A stretch of 64,000 bases of DNA from Pseudomonas frederiksbergensis (GCF_003732275.1 NZ_MOBM01000010.1:62001-126000); one strand, 5' to 3'. Counted from the stretch's first letter, positions 54,382 through 63,727 are shown. Notes: a model not told the origin generated them from the sequence alone. Program-made: numbers and translations.

Positions 54382-55749
54382 ATGACGTCCATGAACAGCC
54401 CTGTAAACGATCTTCTGCGACGGTTCCGCCGCCCCCGCGGCGAGCCACCCGGCAACGCGGCCGAAGTGCTGCGCCGTCATGCCGAGCCGTTGCCTGCACT
54501 CGACTCACCTGAATTCGGCGAACTGTTCGACCGCTTTGGCGATGCCAGCGTGGTGCTGATCGGTGAAGCCAGCCACGGCACCCAGGATTTCTACCAGACC
54601 CGAGCGGCGATCACCCGCCGCCTGATCGAGCAGCACGGCTTCGGCATCGTCGCGGTCGAAGCCGACTGGCCCGATGCCGGGCAGATCGACCGATGCGTCC
54701 GCGACCTGGGCCGCTCCGCCTGGAAAAAACAGGCCTTCGCCCGATTCCCCACCTGGATGTGGCGCAACACGGCCGTGCAGACCTTTACCCGCTGGCTGCA
54801 CCACCATAATCGCGGGCTGACGCTGGAGCAGCGGGTGGAGTTTCGGGGGCTGGATGTTTACAGCATGCGTCACTCTATCGACGAAGTGCTGGGCTATCTC
54901 GATAAGACCGACCCGCAGTTGGCGAAAGAGGCCCGCCATCGCTACAGCTGCCTGACGCCGTGGCATGACGACCCGGCGCTGTACGGTCATTTCGCCGAGC
55001 GCGGCAATATGGCCACGTGCGAGGACGCAGTGGTCGAGCAGTTGAATGTGCTGCTGGGCGAACGGCTTGATCCGATGGTCGCCGACGATGAGGCGTTTTT
55101 CAGCGCCACCCAGAACGCCCGCGTCGTGCGGGCCGCCGAGCAGTATTACCGCGCCATGTACCGCGGCTCGACCGCCTCGTGGAACTTGCGTGACCTGCAC
55201 ATGTTCGAGACTTTGCAAACCTTGATGGAGCATCGCGGGGCGGGCGCCAAAGCGGTGGTGTGGGCGCATAACTCACACATCGGCAACGCCGCCGCCACGC
55301 AAATGGGTTGGGAGGGGCAGTTCAACATCGGCCAGTTGTGCCGCACCGCCTACGGCTCACAAGCGGTGCTGATCGGCATGGGCACCGACCATGGCACCGT
55401 CGCTGCCGCCGATGACTGGGATGAGCCGATGCAGGTCAAACAGGTGAACCCGGCATTGGCCGACAGCTGGGAACAACTGTTTCTCCAGGCCGGCGTCCCC
55501 GCAGCGCTGCTTGACTGGCGGACGTCACCAAGCGATGAGTTGCTGGACGTGCTGGCCGAGCCACTACTTGAGCGCGCCATCGGCGTCATCTATCGACCCA
55601 GGACCGAGCGCCAGAGCCATTACTTTCAGGCAGTGCTGGCGGAGCAGTTCGACGCTTTTGTCTGGATCGAAAAAACCCATGCGGTCTCGCCATTGCCGGA
55701 GCCCGAGTTCATGGAGCACGAGGAAGACACCTTTCCGTTCGGTATATGA
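54382..55749 (+). CDS. Erythromycin esterase-like protein
   Basis: 455 residues. EreA/B-family motifs: LIGEASHGTQDFYQTRAAIT (catalytic His and Glu region), GIVAVEADWPDAGQIDRCV, VEFRGLDVYSMRHS and VWAHNSHIGNA (second His). Many chromosomal members of this family are not macrolide esterases and their substrate is open. Soluble, no signal peptide. The ATG at 54382 is close to GAGG; the ATG at 54391 is an alternative. Confidence 0.9.
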   Translation: MTSMNSPVNDLLRRFRRPRGEPPGNAAEVLRRHAEPLPALDSPEFGELFDRFGDASVVLIGEASHGTQDFYQTRAAITRRLIEQHGFGIVAVEADWPDAGQIDRCVRDLGRSAWKKQAFARFPTWMWRNTAVQTFTRWLHHHNRGLTLEQRVEFRGLDVYSMRHSIDEVLGYLDKTDPQLAKEARHRYSCLTPWHDDPALYGHFAERGNMATCEDAVVEQLNVLLGERLDPMVADDEAFFSATQNARVVRAAEQYYRAMYRGSTASWNLRDLHMFETLQTLMEHRGAGAKAVVWAHNSHIGNAAATQMGWEGQFNIGQLCRTAYGSQAVLIGMGTDHGTVAAADDWDEPMQVKQVNPALADSWEQLFLQAGVPAALLDWRTSPSDELLDVLAEPLLERAIGVIYRPRTERQSHYFQAVLAEQFDAFVWIEKTHAVSPLPEPEFMEHEEDTFPFGI

Positions 55750-55767
55750 CATGCAAATGACGGGTAT

Positions 55768-56136
55768 CTATTCCCGGGTAAAAATCTCCAGCAGATGCCC
55801 GTCCGGGTCATCGAAATACACCCGTCGGCCACCGCCGTAATCATTGACCTCGTTCGGCCGTTGTTTGCCCGGATCGGCCCACCAGGGCTGCTTGCGCGCT
55901 TGCAGGCGAGCGAAGGCCGCATCGAAGTCTTCGTCGCCGATCAGAAACGCATAATGTTGGGAGGCGATGGGCGGGTCGTTATTGTAGAAATCCAGCGACA
56001 CTCCGTTATCGAATTTGACCACCAGCATCGGCCCGAACGGCTCGGCATCGGGCAGGCCGAGGAGGTCGGTCAGGTAGCGGGCCGACACCTGTTTGTCACG
56101 GCACCAGACGATGGTGTGATTCAGCTGAGCGCTCAT
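55768..56136 (-). CDS. VOC/glyoxalase-fold protein
   Basis: 122 residues. A paired beta-alpha-beta fold: LNHTIVWCRDKQVSARYLTD with metal-position His, VSLDFYNNDPPIASQHYAFL, and RVYFDDPDGHLLEIFT with Glu near the end. Typical of glyoxalase/dioxygenase-like proteins of unknown substrate. GAGGA is 8 nt before the ATG at 56136. It converges on the esterase-like gene with 18 bp between them. Confidence 0.9.
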   Translation of the reverse strand: MSAQLNHTIVWCRDKQVSARYLTDLLGLPDAEPFGPMLVVKFDNGVSLDFYNNDPPIASQHYAFLIGDEDFDAAFARLQARKQPWWADPGKQRPNEVNDYGGGRRVYFDDPDGHLLEIFTRE

Positions 56137-56316
56137 GGAAAAATCCTCACGGCGAATCAGGTCGTGCAAGTGGTGCTATGAGATTAGCTCAGGCTGTTGC
56201 GCAATGACCGCCCTGACCTAAGCTTGGGGCAAGGCGAAACGCAATTGCAGTGCGTCACCCGGAACGTTCGCCGCGATGCGCAATCATTAGAGCGTGGATA
56301 TCAAAAGGAGATGCGC

Positions 56317-56859
56317 ATGCTCATCAGGTCTTTGACCCTGGCTACTCTGCTGGCTTTCGTCGGCCCCCTGTTAGCCGCCGATGACGATTCCCCTCTGGTT
56401 AAAGACGTGGGCAGGGCCCGTCCCCTGATTGTCATCGCGCCCAGTTCGGTCGATCCCACCTGGGTCAGCCTGAAAAAGTCGCTGGATGAACCCGCCAGTC
56501 GGCAGGGCTTCACCGAGCGAAACATGGTGCTGTACACCGTGATCAATACGATGGGCCAACGCGACGGCAAAGACCTCGACCCGCAAACGACTATGGCGTT
56601 GATCCGCTCGCTCAAGCTGGGTGCCGGGGCGAAGAGCAAAATCATCCTGGTCGGCAAGGACGGCGAAAAGAAGCTTGAAAAGGATGCGGTCGAGCTGAAA
56701 GAGATTTTCAGCACCGTCGACCAGTTGCCGGCAGCCGAGAAAGAAGCAACGGTACCGACGCCAGCGCCGGTGGCTGAAGTTGCACCGGCCAAAGGTGCAA
56801 AAGGCAAACCGGCGAAGCCCGCCAAACCCGCCAAACCTCCAGAACAGCCCGATGAATGA
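56317..56859 (+). CDS. Exported DUF4174-like protein with Lys/Pro-rich tail
   Basis: 180 residues. Signal peptide LIRSLTLATLLAFVGPLLAA, then a DUF4174-like domain (RPLIVIAPSSVDPTWVSLKK, RNMVLYTVINTMG, KSKIILVGKDGEKKLE) and a low-complexity tail rich in Ala, Pro and Lys (AKGKPAKPAKPAKPPEQP). The tail could bind an anionic surface. AAGGAG is 6 nt before the ATG at 56317. Function unknown. A strong terminator follows. Confidence 0.82.
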   Translation: MLIRSLTLATLLAFVGPLLAADDDSPLVKDVGRARPLIVIAPSSVDPTWVSLKKSLDEPASRQGFTERNMVLYTVINTMGQRDGKDLDPQTTMALIRSLKLGAGAKSKIILVGKDGEKKLEKDAVELKEIFSTVDQLPAAEKEATVPTPAPVAEVAPAKGAKGKPAKPAKPAKPPEQPDE

Positions 56860-56881
56860 ATTTCCTCCATTGGTGAAGATC

Positions 56882-56930
56882 TCTGTGGCGAGGGGGCTTG
56901 CCCCCGTTGGCCTGCGAAGCAGGCCCCAAT
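56882..56930. repeat. Type C half-repeat
   Basis: TCTGTGGCGAGGGGGCTTGC plus GGCCTGCGAAGCAGGCC; the second arm is missing because a terminator follows instead. Confidence 0.75.
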
Positions 56931-56942
56931 CCTTGCTAAACA

Positions 56943-56977
56943 AAAATGGGCGACCTCAAGAGGCCGCCCATTTTTTT
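56943..56977 (+). terminator. Rho-independent terminator
   Basis: AATGGGCGACCTC and GAGGCCGCCCATT form a 13-bp stem with one mismatch, followed by seven Ts. It ends the DUF4174-like transcript. Confidence 0.9.
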
Positions 56978-57007
56978 GCCACCAGAAATCTGGAATCTAA
57001 CCACCCA

Positions 57008-57141
57008 CTGTGGCGAGGGAGCTTGCTCCCGCTCGGCTGCGAAGCAGTCGTAAACCCGGCATCTGAGGTCTATCTGATGCAACGCGGTGGTTGGTTTGGG
57101 GCCGCTGCGCAGCCCAACGGGGGCAAGCCCCCTCGCCACAG
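57008..57141. repeat. Type C inverted repeat
   Basis: CTGTGGCGAGGGAGCTTGCT and the inverted GGGGGCAAGCCCCCTCGCCA, with CGGCTGCGAAGCAGTCG and GGGCCGCTGCGCAGCCC stems in the centre. It lies just downstream of ampC. Confidence 0.85.
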
Positions 57142-57176
57142 GTGCGCGGTTGCCCAGCCTCAATGGGTTGTCGGGA

Positions 57177-58331
57177 TCATTCAGTCAGCGCACTCAGTAT
57201 TTTGTGAGCGATTTTGACTCGCTCGGCATTCGGGTAGTTTTTGTTGGCCAGGATCACGATGCCGATGTCCTTCGCCGGAATAAAGGCGACATAGGCGCCA
57301 AAGCCGCCGGTTGAACCGGTTTTGTTGATCAACACAGTGTCGTGTGGCGGTTGCGGCGGGTTCAGCGGTTGGACTTTATGAGCCTCAAGCGCCATTTGCG
57401 ACGAGTTGCCCGCCAGCAACGTATCGAGCGTTGCCGGATAGTTGTAGAGCTCCCAACCCAACCCTTGAGTCATCTCGCCGACGGTGTAGTAACCGGTGTG
57501 AGTGGTGGCGATGGCTTGCTGCAAGGGCTTTTCCAGCGACGTTGGATTCATGTTCGTTTCAACATAGCGAAGCAGGTCCGAGGCGCTGGTTTTCACGCCA
57601 TACGCTTCGGAATCCAATGCACCCGGTCCGACCCGCACAGGCTTGTCGTCCTTGTTGTAACCCTGGGCGTAAAGCGCCATCTGATCCTGCGGCACCTTGA
57701 GGTAGCTGTGCTTGAGGCCGAGTTTTGGCAGCAAGGTTTTTTCCATCAACTCATCGAACGGCGCACCCATGCTTTGCGCCGCCAGATAGCCGAACAACCC
57801 AATGCTGGGGTTTGAATATTGGCGATGAGTGCCGGCGGCGTAGGTCGGTTTCCACTGCTTGAAATAGCCGAGCATTTTGTCCTGATGGTCTGCCTCACCG
57901 GGGAATTGCAGCGGCAGGCCACCGGCGGTGTAGGTGCCGAGTTGCAGCACGCTGATGCTGTCGAACGCGCTGCCACGCAATGTCGGCAGAACCTGACTGG
58001 CATTGCCCGACAGGGCCAGTTTACCTGTCGCCTGCGCATAGGCGGCGAGGGTGGCGGTGAAGGTTTTGCTCACCGAACCGATCTCGAACAGGGTGTCTTC
58101 GGTGACGGCTTTGCCGTTTTCTTTCGAAGCCACGCCGTAGTTAAAGTAATGAGGTTGGCCATTAACGGTAATCGCGACCGCGACACCGGGGATCTGCTGT
58201 TGCTGCATCACCGGTTCAATGGCGGCCTTGACGATGGCTTCGACGCGGTCGTCAGCAAAGCTGTGGCTAACGCCGAGTAGAAGTGCGAAAGCGCTGTAAG
58301 ACGCGAGTTTTCTCTGATTCTTTTTAGGCAT
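57177..58331 (-). CDS. ampC: Class C beta-lactamase
   Basis: 384 residues with a signal peptide (FALLLGVSHSFA). Catalytic motifs are complete: S86-V-S-K in FEIGSVSKTFTATL, YSN in HRQYSNPSIGLFG and KTG in LINKTGSTGGFGAYVAF. It hydrolyses cephalosporins in the periplasm. ampR is divergent 160 bp away. An ATG at 58349 would add six residues; neither has a strong ribosome site, and I prefer 58331 because it gives a normal signal peptide. Expression is likely inducible through AmpR. Confidence 0.95.
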   Translation of the reverse strand: MPKKNQRKLASYSAFALLLGVSHSFADDRVEAIVKAAIEPVMQQQQIPGVAVAITVNGQPHYFNYGVASKENGKAVTEDTLFEIGSVSKTFTATLAAYAQATGKLALSGNASQVLPTLRGSAFDSISVLQLGTYTAGGLPLQFPGEADHQDKMLGYFKQWKPTYAAGTHRQYSNPSIGLFGYLAAQSMGAPFDELMEKTLLPKLGLKHSYLKVPQDQMALYAQGYNKDDKPVRVGPGALDSEAYGVKTSASDLLRYVETNMNPTSLEKPLQQAIATTHTGYYTVGEMTQGLGWELYNYPATLDTLLAGNSSQMALEAHKVQPLNPPQPPHDTVLINKTGSTGGFGAYVAFIPAKDIGIVILANKNYPNAERVKIAHKILSALTE

Positions 58332-58491
58332 GATTGAATTACTTTCCATGAGTTTCTGTGGTGTTAACCGCTACACTCCGAGCGGTTTTTCAAGCCGGTC
58401 CGTTGTTGGGCGAGCCAAATCTATGCAGTTTGGCGAAGACCGACAAACGACGATATTTCGGATGAGCCATTAGAAAATTTTGGGAGTGGGC
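58332..58491. promoter_or_regulatory. ampC-ampR divergent control region
   Basis: 160 bp between the two starts. GCCAAA (58414-58419) and TTTGGC (58429-58434) form a dyad around TCTATGCAG that fits a LysR-type site. It is the best candidate for the AmpR operator; the known AmpR consensus was not aligned. Confidence 0.5.
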
Positions 58492-59370
58492 ATGATTCGA
58501 CCTCATCTGCCGTTGAATGCGCTGCGCGCTTTCGAGGCTTCGGCACGCCATTTGAGTTTCACACGGGCGGCGGTGGAGTTGTGCGTCACGCAGGCGGCGG
58601 TGAGTCATCAGGTCAAAAGCCTTGAAGCCCAGCTTAACGTGACTTTGTTCAAACGCTTGCCCCGAGGCCTGATGCTGACCAGCGAAGGTGAAACCCTGCT
58701 GCCGGTGTTGCGCGAATCCTTCGACCGGATCGCCGAGACCCTGGGGCGTTTCGAGGGCGGGCATTTTCGCGAGGTGTTGACGGTAGGGGCGGTGGGGACG
58801 TTCGCGGTCGGTTGGCTGTTACCGCGGCTGGCGGATTTTCAGACGAAATATCCGTTCATCGATTTGCGCCTGTCGACCAACAACAACCGGGTGGACGTGG
58901 CCGCTGAAGGCCTGGATTACGCCATTCGATTTGGCGCGGGGGCGTGGCATGGGATCGAAGCAGTACGGTTGATCGAGGCGCCGCTGTCGGTGCTCTGCGT
59001 TCCCGAGATTGCACGGCAGTTGCGCACACCGGCCGATCTGTTGCAGCAAACGCTGTTGCGCTCCTATCGCACGGATGAGTGGCCGGAGTGGTTTCAGGCG
59101 ACCGGGTTGCCGGCCCATGTCGCTGCGCCCCGGAGCATCGTCTTCGATTCGTCGCTGGCGATGATGGAGGCTGCGCTGCAAGGGGCGGGAGTGGCATTGG
59201 CGCCGCCGCTGATGTTTGCCCGGCAACTGGCGGCGGGCGCAATCGAGCAACCGTTCACTATCGGAATCACCACGGGCAGCTACTGGCTGACCCGCTTGCA
59301 GTCGCGCCCTGAAACGTCTGCGATGGCCGCGTTCAAGGACTGGTTGCTGCAAGCGGCACGGCAGAATTAG
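58492..59370 (+). CDS. ampR: LysR-family regulator of ampC
   Basis: 292 residues. The N-terminus (RPHLPLNALRAFEASARHLS, FTRAAVELCVTQAAVSHQVK) is that of AmpR, followed by the effector domain (VGAVGTFAVGWLLPRLADFQ, GLDYAIRFGAGAWHGIEA). AmpR senses peptidoglycan precursors and anhydro-muropeptides and switches between repression and activation of ampC. GGGAG is 5 nt before the ATG at 58492. It is divergent from ampC. Confidence 0.95.
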   Translation: MIRPHLPLNALRAFEASARHLSFTRAAVELCVTQAAVSHQVKSLEAQLNVTLFKRLPRGLMLTSEGETLLPVLRESFDRIAETLGRFEGGHFREVLTVGAVGTFAVGWLLPRLADFQTKYPFIDLRLSTNNNRVDVAAEGLDYAIRFGAGAWHGIEAVRLIEAPLSVLCVPEIARQLRTPADLLQQTLLRSYRTDEWPEWFQATGLPAHVAAPRSIVFDSSLAMMEAALQGAGVALAPPLMFARQLAAGAIEQPFTIGITTGSYWLTRLQSRPETSAMAAFKDWLLQAARQN

Positions 59371-59383
59371 TGTGAATACCGCC

Positions 59384-59477
59384 CCTGTGGGAGCGAGCCT
59401 GCTCGCGATGGCGGTGTGACAGTCAATGATGATGTTGGCTGTTACGGCCTCATCGCGAGCAAGCCCGCTCCCACAGG
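59384..59477. repeat. Type A REP doublet
   Basis: CTGTGGGAGCGAGCCTGCTC and inverted GAGCAAGCCCGCTCCCACAG; the two halves come from slightly different subfamilies (GAGCC versus GGGCT). Confidence 0.88.
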
Positions 59478-59495
59478 GATTGCAGTGTTTCAGGG

Positions 59496-60839
59496 TTACC
59501 GCACCAGACACGGCCGCTTGTTATCGAATTTCCACCCCGGAATCAGAAACTGCATCGCCACGCTGTCATCCCGCGCACCCAGCCCCATGCCTTTGTACAG
59601 CTCATGGGCCTTGGCCAGTTGATCGATGTCCAGCTCAACACCCAGGCCAGGTTTTTTCGGCACCTGCACGCAGCCGTCGACGATTTGCAGCGGCGCTTTG
59701 GTCAGGCGTTGGCCGTCCTGCCAGATCCAGTGGGTGTCGATGGCGGTGATTTCACCCGGTGCGGCGGCCGCGACGTGGGTGAACATGGCCAGGGAAATAT
59801 CGAAGTGGTTGTTGGAATGCGAGCCCCAGGTCAGGCCCCATTCGTGGCACATCTGCGCGACTCGAACCGAGCCCTGCATGGTCCAGAAGTGTGGGTCCGC
59901 CAAAGGAATATCCACCGATTGCAACTGGATCGCATGACCCATTTCCCGCCAGTCGGTGGCGATCATGTTGGTCGCGGTTTTCAGGCCTGTGGCCCGACGG
60001 AACTCGGCCATGACTTCCCGGCCCGAATAACCATTTTCCGCACCGCACGGGTCTTCGGCGTAAGCCAGAACGTGATGCTGATCCCGGCACAGGCGGATCG
60101 CTTCTTTCAGTGACCAGGCGCCATTCGGATCAAGGGTGATGCGCGCATCGGGAAAGCGTTGGGCGAGGGCAGTGACCGCTTCGATTTCCTCGTCGCCGCT
60201 CAACACGCCGCCCTTGAGTTTGAAGTCCTTGAAGCCATAACGGGCGTGGGCAGCTTCCGCCAGGCGCACCACGGCGTCGGCGCTCATGGCTTTTTCGTGA
60301 CGCACACGGAACCAGTCGTTGTCGGCGTCCGGTTCACTGCGGTAGGCCAGATCGGTTTCGTTGCGATCACCGACATAAAACAGGTAACCGAGCATCTTCA
60401 CTTCATCGCGCTGCTGGCCTTCGCCGAGCAGGGCCGCGACTGGCACATCCAGGTGCTGACCGAGCAAGTCGAGCAGGGCGGCTTCCAGGCCGGTGACCGC
60501 GTGAATGGTGATGCGCAGGTCGAAGGTCTGCAGGCCGCGACCGCCGGCATCGCGATCGGCAAAGGTCTGGCGCACTTGATTGAGGATCTTCTGGTAAGTG
60601 CCTATCGGGCTGCCGACCACCAGTGCGCGCGCGTCTTCCAGCGTCTGGCGAATACGCTCGCCACCCGGCACTTCGCCGACGCCAGTGTGACCGGCGTTGT
60701 CCTTGAGGATCACGATATTGCGGGTGAAAAACGGGCCATGGGCGCCACTCAGGTTGAGCAGCATGCCATCGTGGCCGGCCACTGGCACAACCTGCATGCT
60801 GGTAATGACCGGGGCTTTTGCGGCATCTTGTGGGTTCAT
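59496..60839 (-). CDS. gudD: Glucarate dehydratase
   Basis: 447 residues of the enolase superfamily. Catalytic Lys in [11 protein letters not shown], metal ligands in [11 protein letters not shown] and [16 protein letters not shown], and the His/Asp dyad region [20 protein letters not shown] and [10 protein letters not shown]. It dehydrates D-glucarate to 5-keto-4-deoxy-glucarate. AAGGA lies 7 nt before the ATG at 60839. It follows the transporter by 24 bp and is part of one operon with it. Confidence 0.95.
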   Translation of the reverse strand: MNPQDAAKAPVITSMQVVPVAGHDGMLLNLSGAHGPFFTRNIVILKDNAGHTGVGEVPGGERIRQTLEDARALVVGSPIGTYQKILNQVRQTFADRDAGGRGLQTFDLRITIHAVTGLEAALLDLLGQHLDVPVAALLGEGQQRDEVKMLGYLFYVGDRNETDLAYRSEPDADNDWFRVRHEKAMSADAVVRLAEAAHARYGFKDFKLKGGVLSGDEEIEAVTALAQRFPDARITLDPNGAWSLKEAIRLCRDQHHVLAYAEDPCGAENGYSGREVMAEFRRATGLKTATNMIATDWREMGHAIQLQSVDIPLADPHFWTMQGSVRVAQMCHEWGLTWGSHSNNHFDISLAMFTHVAAAAPGEITAIDTHWIWQDGQRLTKAPLQIVDGCVQVPKKPGLGVELDIDQLAKAHELYKGMGLGARDDSVAMQFLIPGWKFDNKRPCLVR

Positions 60840-60863
60840 TTTCTTGTCCTTAAAAACCAATAT

Positions 60864-62210
60864 TCAGGCGTGATTAGGTGCTGGTTTGCCCGGGGCAACC
60901 ACAGGTGCAGGTTTCGGTTTATTGCGCGCGGCAAAGACGATGATCGCGGCGATGATCGAGGTGGCGGCCAAGCCGTACAGCCCGCCCTGAATCGACCCGG
61001 TGTGTTCTTCCAACAGGCCGAAGGTGGTCGGCGCAACGAAGCCGCCGAGGTTGCCCACCGAGTTGATCAGTGCGATCACGCCAGCAGCAATCCGCGCATC
61101 CAGATACGCCTGGGGAATGGGCCAGAACAGCGACGATGCCGATTTGAAACCCAGCGCAGCGAAGCAGATGGCGACGAAGGCGAAGATCGGCCCGCCGGTG
61201 GTGGACATGAACATTCCGGCGGCAGCGATCAGCAGCGCAGCGGCGACCCAGGCTTGCTGGTGTTTCCATTTTGCCGACAGCGTGGCGAAGGCGTACATGC
61301 CGACGATCGACAGCAACCACGGAATCGAGTTGAACAACCCGACCTGAATGTCGCTCAGGTCGCCCATCTTCTTGATGATGCTGGGCAGCCAGAAGGTCGC
61401 GGCGTAGATGGTCAACTGGATGAAGAAGTAGATCAGGCAGAACAGGATGATCTGGCGATCCTTGAGCAGCGTACCCAGCGACGGTTTGATCGGCGTCGCG
61501 GCTTCGCGGGCCAGTTGTTCGTCATCGATGGCTTTGACCAGCGCGTCCTGCTCGGGACGGGTCAGCCATTTGGCGTCGTGGGGTTTGGAGTCCAGCCAGC
61601 ACCAGACGAACACGCACAGGCCGACCGAGAACATCCCTTCAATGAAGTACATCCACTGCCAGCCGTGCATGCCAAAACCACTGATTTGCAGCAGCAACCC
61701 GGACAGCGGACCGGAGATCAGCGATGCAATGGCCGAGCCGCTGAGGAAGATCGCAATCGCCTTGCCGCGCTCCACACCGGGCAACCAGCGGGTGAAGTAA
61801 TAAATCACTCCGGGGAAGAAACCGGCTTCGGCCACGCCCAGTAGAAATCGCAGGATGTAAAAGTGGGTTTCGTTCTGGATGAACGCCATGCAGGCGGCCA
61901 CCAGACCCCAGGTCAGCATGATGCGGGTCAGCCAGATTCGCGCGCCGACTTTTTGCAGGAGGATGTTGGAGGGGACTTCGAACAGCGCGTAACCGATGAA
62001 GAACAGACCGGCACCGAGGCCGTAGGCGGCAGCGCCAATGCCGAGGTCATGCTCCATGTGCGCGCGGACGAAGCCGATGTTCACACGGTCGATGTAGTTG
62101 ACGATGAACATGATCACGAACAGCGGCAGGACGTGGCGTTTCACTTTCGAGATGGCGGACTTCAGAACCGAATCGGCGCCATCGTTCATCTCGGATATAG
62201 ATGTATTCAC
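60864..62210 (-). CDS. gudP: Glucarate/galactarate transporter (MFS, anion:cation symporter family)
   Basis: 448 residues, 12 helices. Characteristic ACS-family motifs are FIVNYIDRVNIGFVRAHMEH in helix 1, GYALFEVPSNILLQKVGARI and RFLLGVAEAGFFPGVIYYFT. It should import D-glucarate or related sugar acids for GudD. GGGAG is 8 nt before the GTG at 62210, which I prefer to the GTG at 62225 and the ATG at 62189. A FadR-type operator lies about 85 bp upstream. Confidence 0.92.
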   Translation of the reverse strand: MNTSISEMNDGADSVLKSAISKVKRHVLPLFVIMFIVNYIDRVNIGFVRAHMEHDLGIGAAAYGLGAGLFFIGYALFEVPSNILLQKVGARIWLTRIMLTWGLVAACMAFIQNETHFYILRFLLGVAEAGFFPGVIYYFTRWLPGVERGKAIAIFLSGSAIASLISGPLSGLLLQISGFGMHGWQWMYFIEGMFSVGLCVFVWCWLDSKPHDAKWLTRPEQDALVKAIDDEQLAREAATPIKPSLGTLLKDRQIILFCLIYFFIQLTIYAATFWLPSIIKKMGDLSDIQVGLFNSIPWLLSIVGMYAFATLSAKWKHQQAWVAAALLIAAAGMFMSTTGGPIFAFVAICFAALGFKSASSLFWPIPQAYLDARIAAGVIALINSVGNLGGFVAPTTFGLLEEHTGSIQGGLYGLAATSIIAAIIVFAARNKPKPAPVVAPGKPAPNHA

Positions 62211-62292
62211 TGCTTTTTCTCCCACTCGTTATTTTTATGCGGGGTGTTGCTGGGTGCTGCGTTGTTGATAGACATCATACAACTACATTTTT

Positions 62293-62303
62293 TTGTCCTA
62301 CAA
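62293..62303. promoter_or_regulatory. FadR/GntR-type operator near gudP
   Basis: TTGTCCTACAA fits the TNGTNNNACNA pattern of FadR-subfamily regulators and lies about 85 bp upstream of gudP. The 357-bp gap to the regulator is AT-rich and otherwise empty; a half-site TCATACAA is at 62275. Confidence 0.6.
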
Positions 62304-62470
62304 GTACTGTCTCTCAACAAAATGGCGCTAGGCGAGAGGTTTTTTATTCGTTTTTTGGATTTTAGCGGCGTATTTGTTGAGTTATGTCGCGGTCTACTCA
62401 ATTGGAAATTTTTTCTTTCTCGCGACAGGGCGCTTAAATCAGATCGTCTTTTCAGTGTTCTGATTGAGTG

Positions 62471-62481
62471 TTGTCATACAA
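62471..62481. promoter_or_regulatory. FadR/GntR-type operator near the regulator gene
   Basis: TTGTCATACAA is a second exact match to TNGTNNNACNA, 87 bp upstream of the regulator start. With the site at 62293 it allows one protein to control both divergent units. Confidence 0.6.
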
Positions 62482-62567
62482 GTTTAGCGGCATTTTGTTG
62501 AGATTCCCGTCACCGAGAAGCGAGCGCAGTGCTACGATCCGGATACCTGCTTTACGGATAAATCGCC

Positions 62568-63281
62568 ATGCAAGAAGACATCGACGCACCTGCCCGCAAG
62601 CGTGCCCATAACCTGGCCCATGATCTGGTGAGCAAACTGACCCAGAGCATCCTGCTCGGCCAGATGGTGCCGGGGGACAAGCTGCCGTCGGAGAACTCGA
62701 TTGTTCAGGAACATGGGGTCAGTCGCACGGTGGTGCGCGAGGCAATCTCGAAGTTGCAGGCTTCGGGGCTGGTGGAAACCCGTCATGGCATCGGTACTTT
62801 TGTCCTCGAGCGAGCACCGGATCAGGGGCTGCGACTGAATGTCGATACCGCGCTGGGCGTGCGCAGCATTCTGGAGTTGCGCATGGGCCTGGAAACCCAG
62901 GCGGCGGCGTTGGCAGCGGTTCGTCGCACAGACCAGCAGTTGGCACAGATGCGTGAAGCGCTGGATGACTATCAAAGCCTGCTGGCCAACAACGACAGTT
63001 GTGTCGAGGCAGACAAACGCTTCCATCTGCTGATCGCCGAAGCCACCGGCAATGTTTGCTTTACCGAGATCATGCAGCACCTGGGCAGCGCCATGATCCC
63101 CCGGACCCGCGTCAATGCCGCCGAGCGCGGGTCGGCGGATTTGAGCAAACTCGGGCAACTCGCCAACCTCGAACACGAGGCGATTCTCAACGCCATCAAG
63201 CGCCAGGACCCGGATGCGGCGCGGGCGGCGATGTGGTTGCACCTGACTAACAGCCGCGACCGCTTTTCGGCTGATCGGTAG
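62568..63281 (+). CDS. FadR-subfamily GntR regulator of the glucarate operon
   Basis: 237 residues: winged helix-turn-helix (GDKLPSENSIVQEHGVSRTV, VREAISKLQASGLVETRHGI) and an all-helical FCD effector domain (ILELRMGLETQAAALAAVRR, DKRFHLLIAEATGN, LEHEAILNAIKRQDPDAARA) with His/Asp metal ligands. It is divergent from gudP, and the two operators between them point to sugar-acid-responsive repression. The ribosome site is weak (GGAT). Confidence 0.92.
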   Translation: MQEDIDAPARKRAHNLAHDLVSKLTQSILLGQMVPGDKLPSENSIVQEHGVSRTVVREAISKLQASGLVETRHGIGTFVLERAPDQGLRLNVDTALGVRSILELRMGLETQAAALAAVRRTDQQLAQMREALDDYQSLLANNDSCVEADKRFHLLIAEATGNVCFTEIMQHLGSAMIPRTRVNAAERGSADLSKLGQLANLEHEAILNAIKRQDPDAARAAMWLHLTNSRDRFSADR

Positions 63282-63373
63282 CCGCCGTTGGTCTTCTCGA
63301 TAGCACCCCGTTTGCAGGCTCGTTTCCAACCTGTACGGCCCAGATTCGCTGGACCTCATCAGTGAGGTGCGTC

Positions 63374-63616
63374 ATGGCTTACGAGCAAATCCTTCAAGGT
63401 GGAGTTTCTGATAACGACCCTGTCAGACCCATTCCCGATATGGACGATCCGTCGATGGATCACGACGCACCACCCGGCATGGACCCTTCGCGAGACCCGG
63501 CCGATACGGACGTTGATCGTCCTGAAGACTGGAGGGACCCGGATCTGGACCCGGATCTGGATGACGACATTCCGGCGCCGGATGAAGAAACGCCATTGTC
63601 CGACGACAGGCGATAA
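63374..63616 (+). CDS. Small Asp/Pro-rich acidic protein
   Basis: 80 residues with very high Asp and Pro content: IPDMDDPSMDHDAPPGMDPS and DWRDPDLDPDLDDDIPAPDE show DPDLDP-type micro-repeats. Probably disordered. GAGGT is 5 nt before the ATG and a good terminator follows the stop, so it looks like a real transcription unit. No function known; metal or cation binding is a guess from composition. Confidence 0.75.
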   Translation: MAYEQILQGGVSDNDPVRPIPDMDDPSMDHDAPPGMDPSRDPADTDVDRPEDWRDPDLDPDLDDDIPAPDEETPLSDDRR

Positions 63617-63620
63617 ACGA

Positions 63621-63646
63621 AACCCGGCCGATGCGCCGGGTTTTTT
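63621..63646 (+). terminator. Rho-independent terminator
   Basis: AACCCGGC (63621-63628) pairs with GCCGGGTT (63635-63642) around CGATGC, with six Ts from 63641. It ends the Asp-rich gene transcript. Confidence 0.9.
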
Positions 63647-63675
63647 GTGGTTGCAGGTTTACCGCGTCATCGTTC

Positions 63676-63700
63676 TTCGCGGGCAAGCCTCGCTCCTGCA
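63676..63700. repeat. Single REP-like half
   Basis: CTTCGCGGGCAAGCCTCGCT without an inverted partner, like the arms at 12690. Confidence 0.55.
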
Positions 63701-63727
63701 AAAGCACCGCCGCCGGATGCGATTGGC

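Noticed and set aside
4385..59477. Regularly recurring palindromes as a CRISPR array or as terminators
   Set aside because: They are scattered singly between genes, have no unique spacers in series, and most lack T-runs; they are REP-type elements.
60159..61844. 561-codon plus-strand frame opposite gudD and gudP
   Set aside because: Antisense of two strongly supported genes; no domain.
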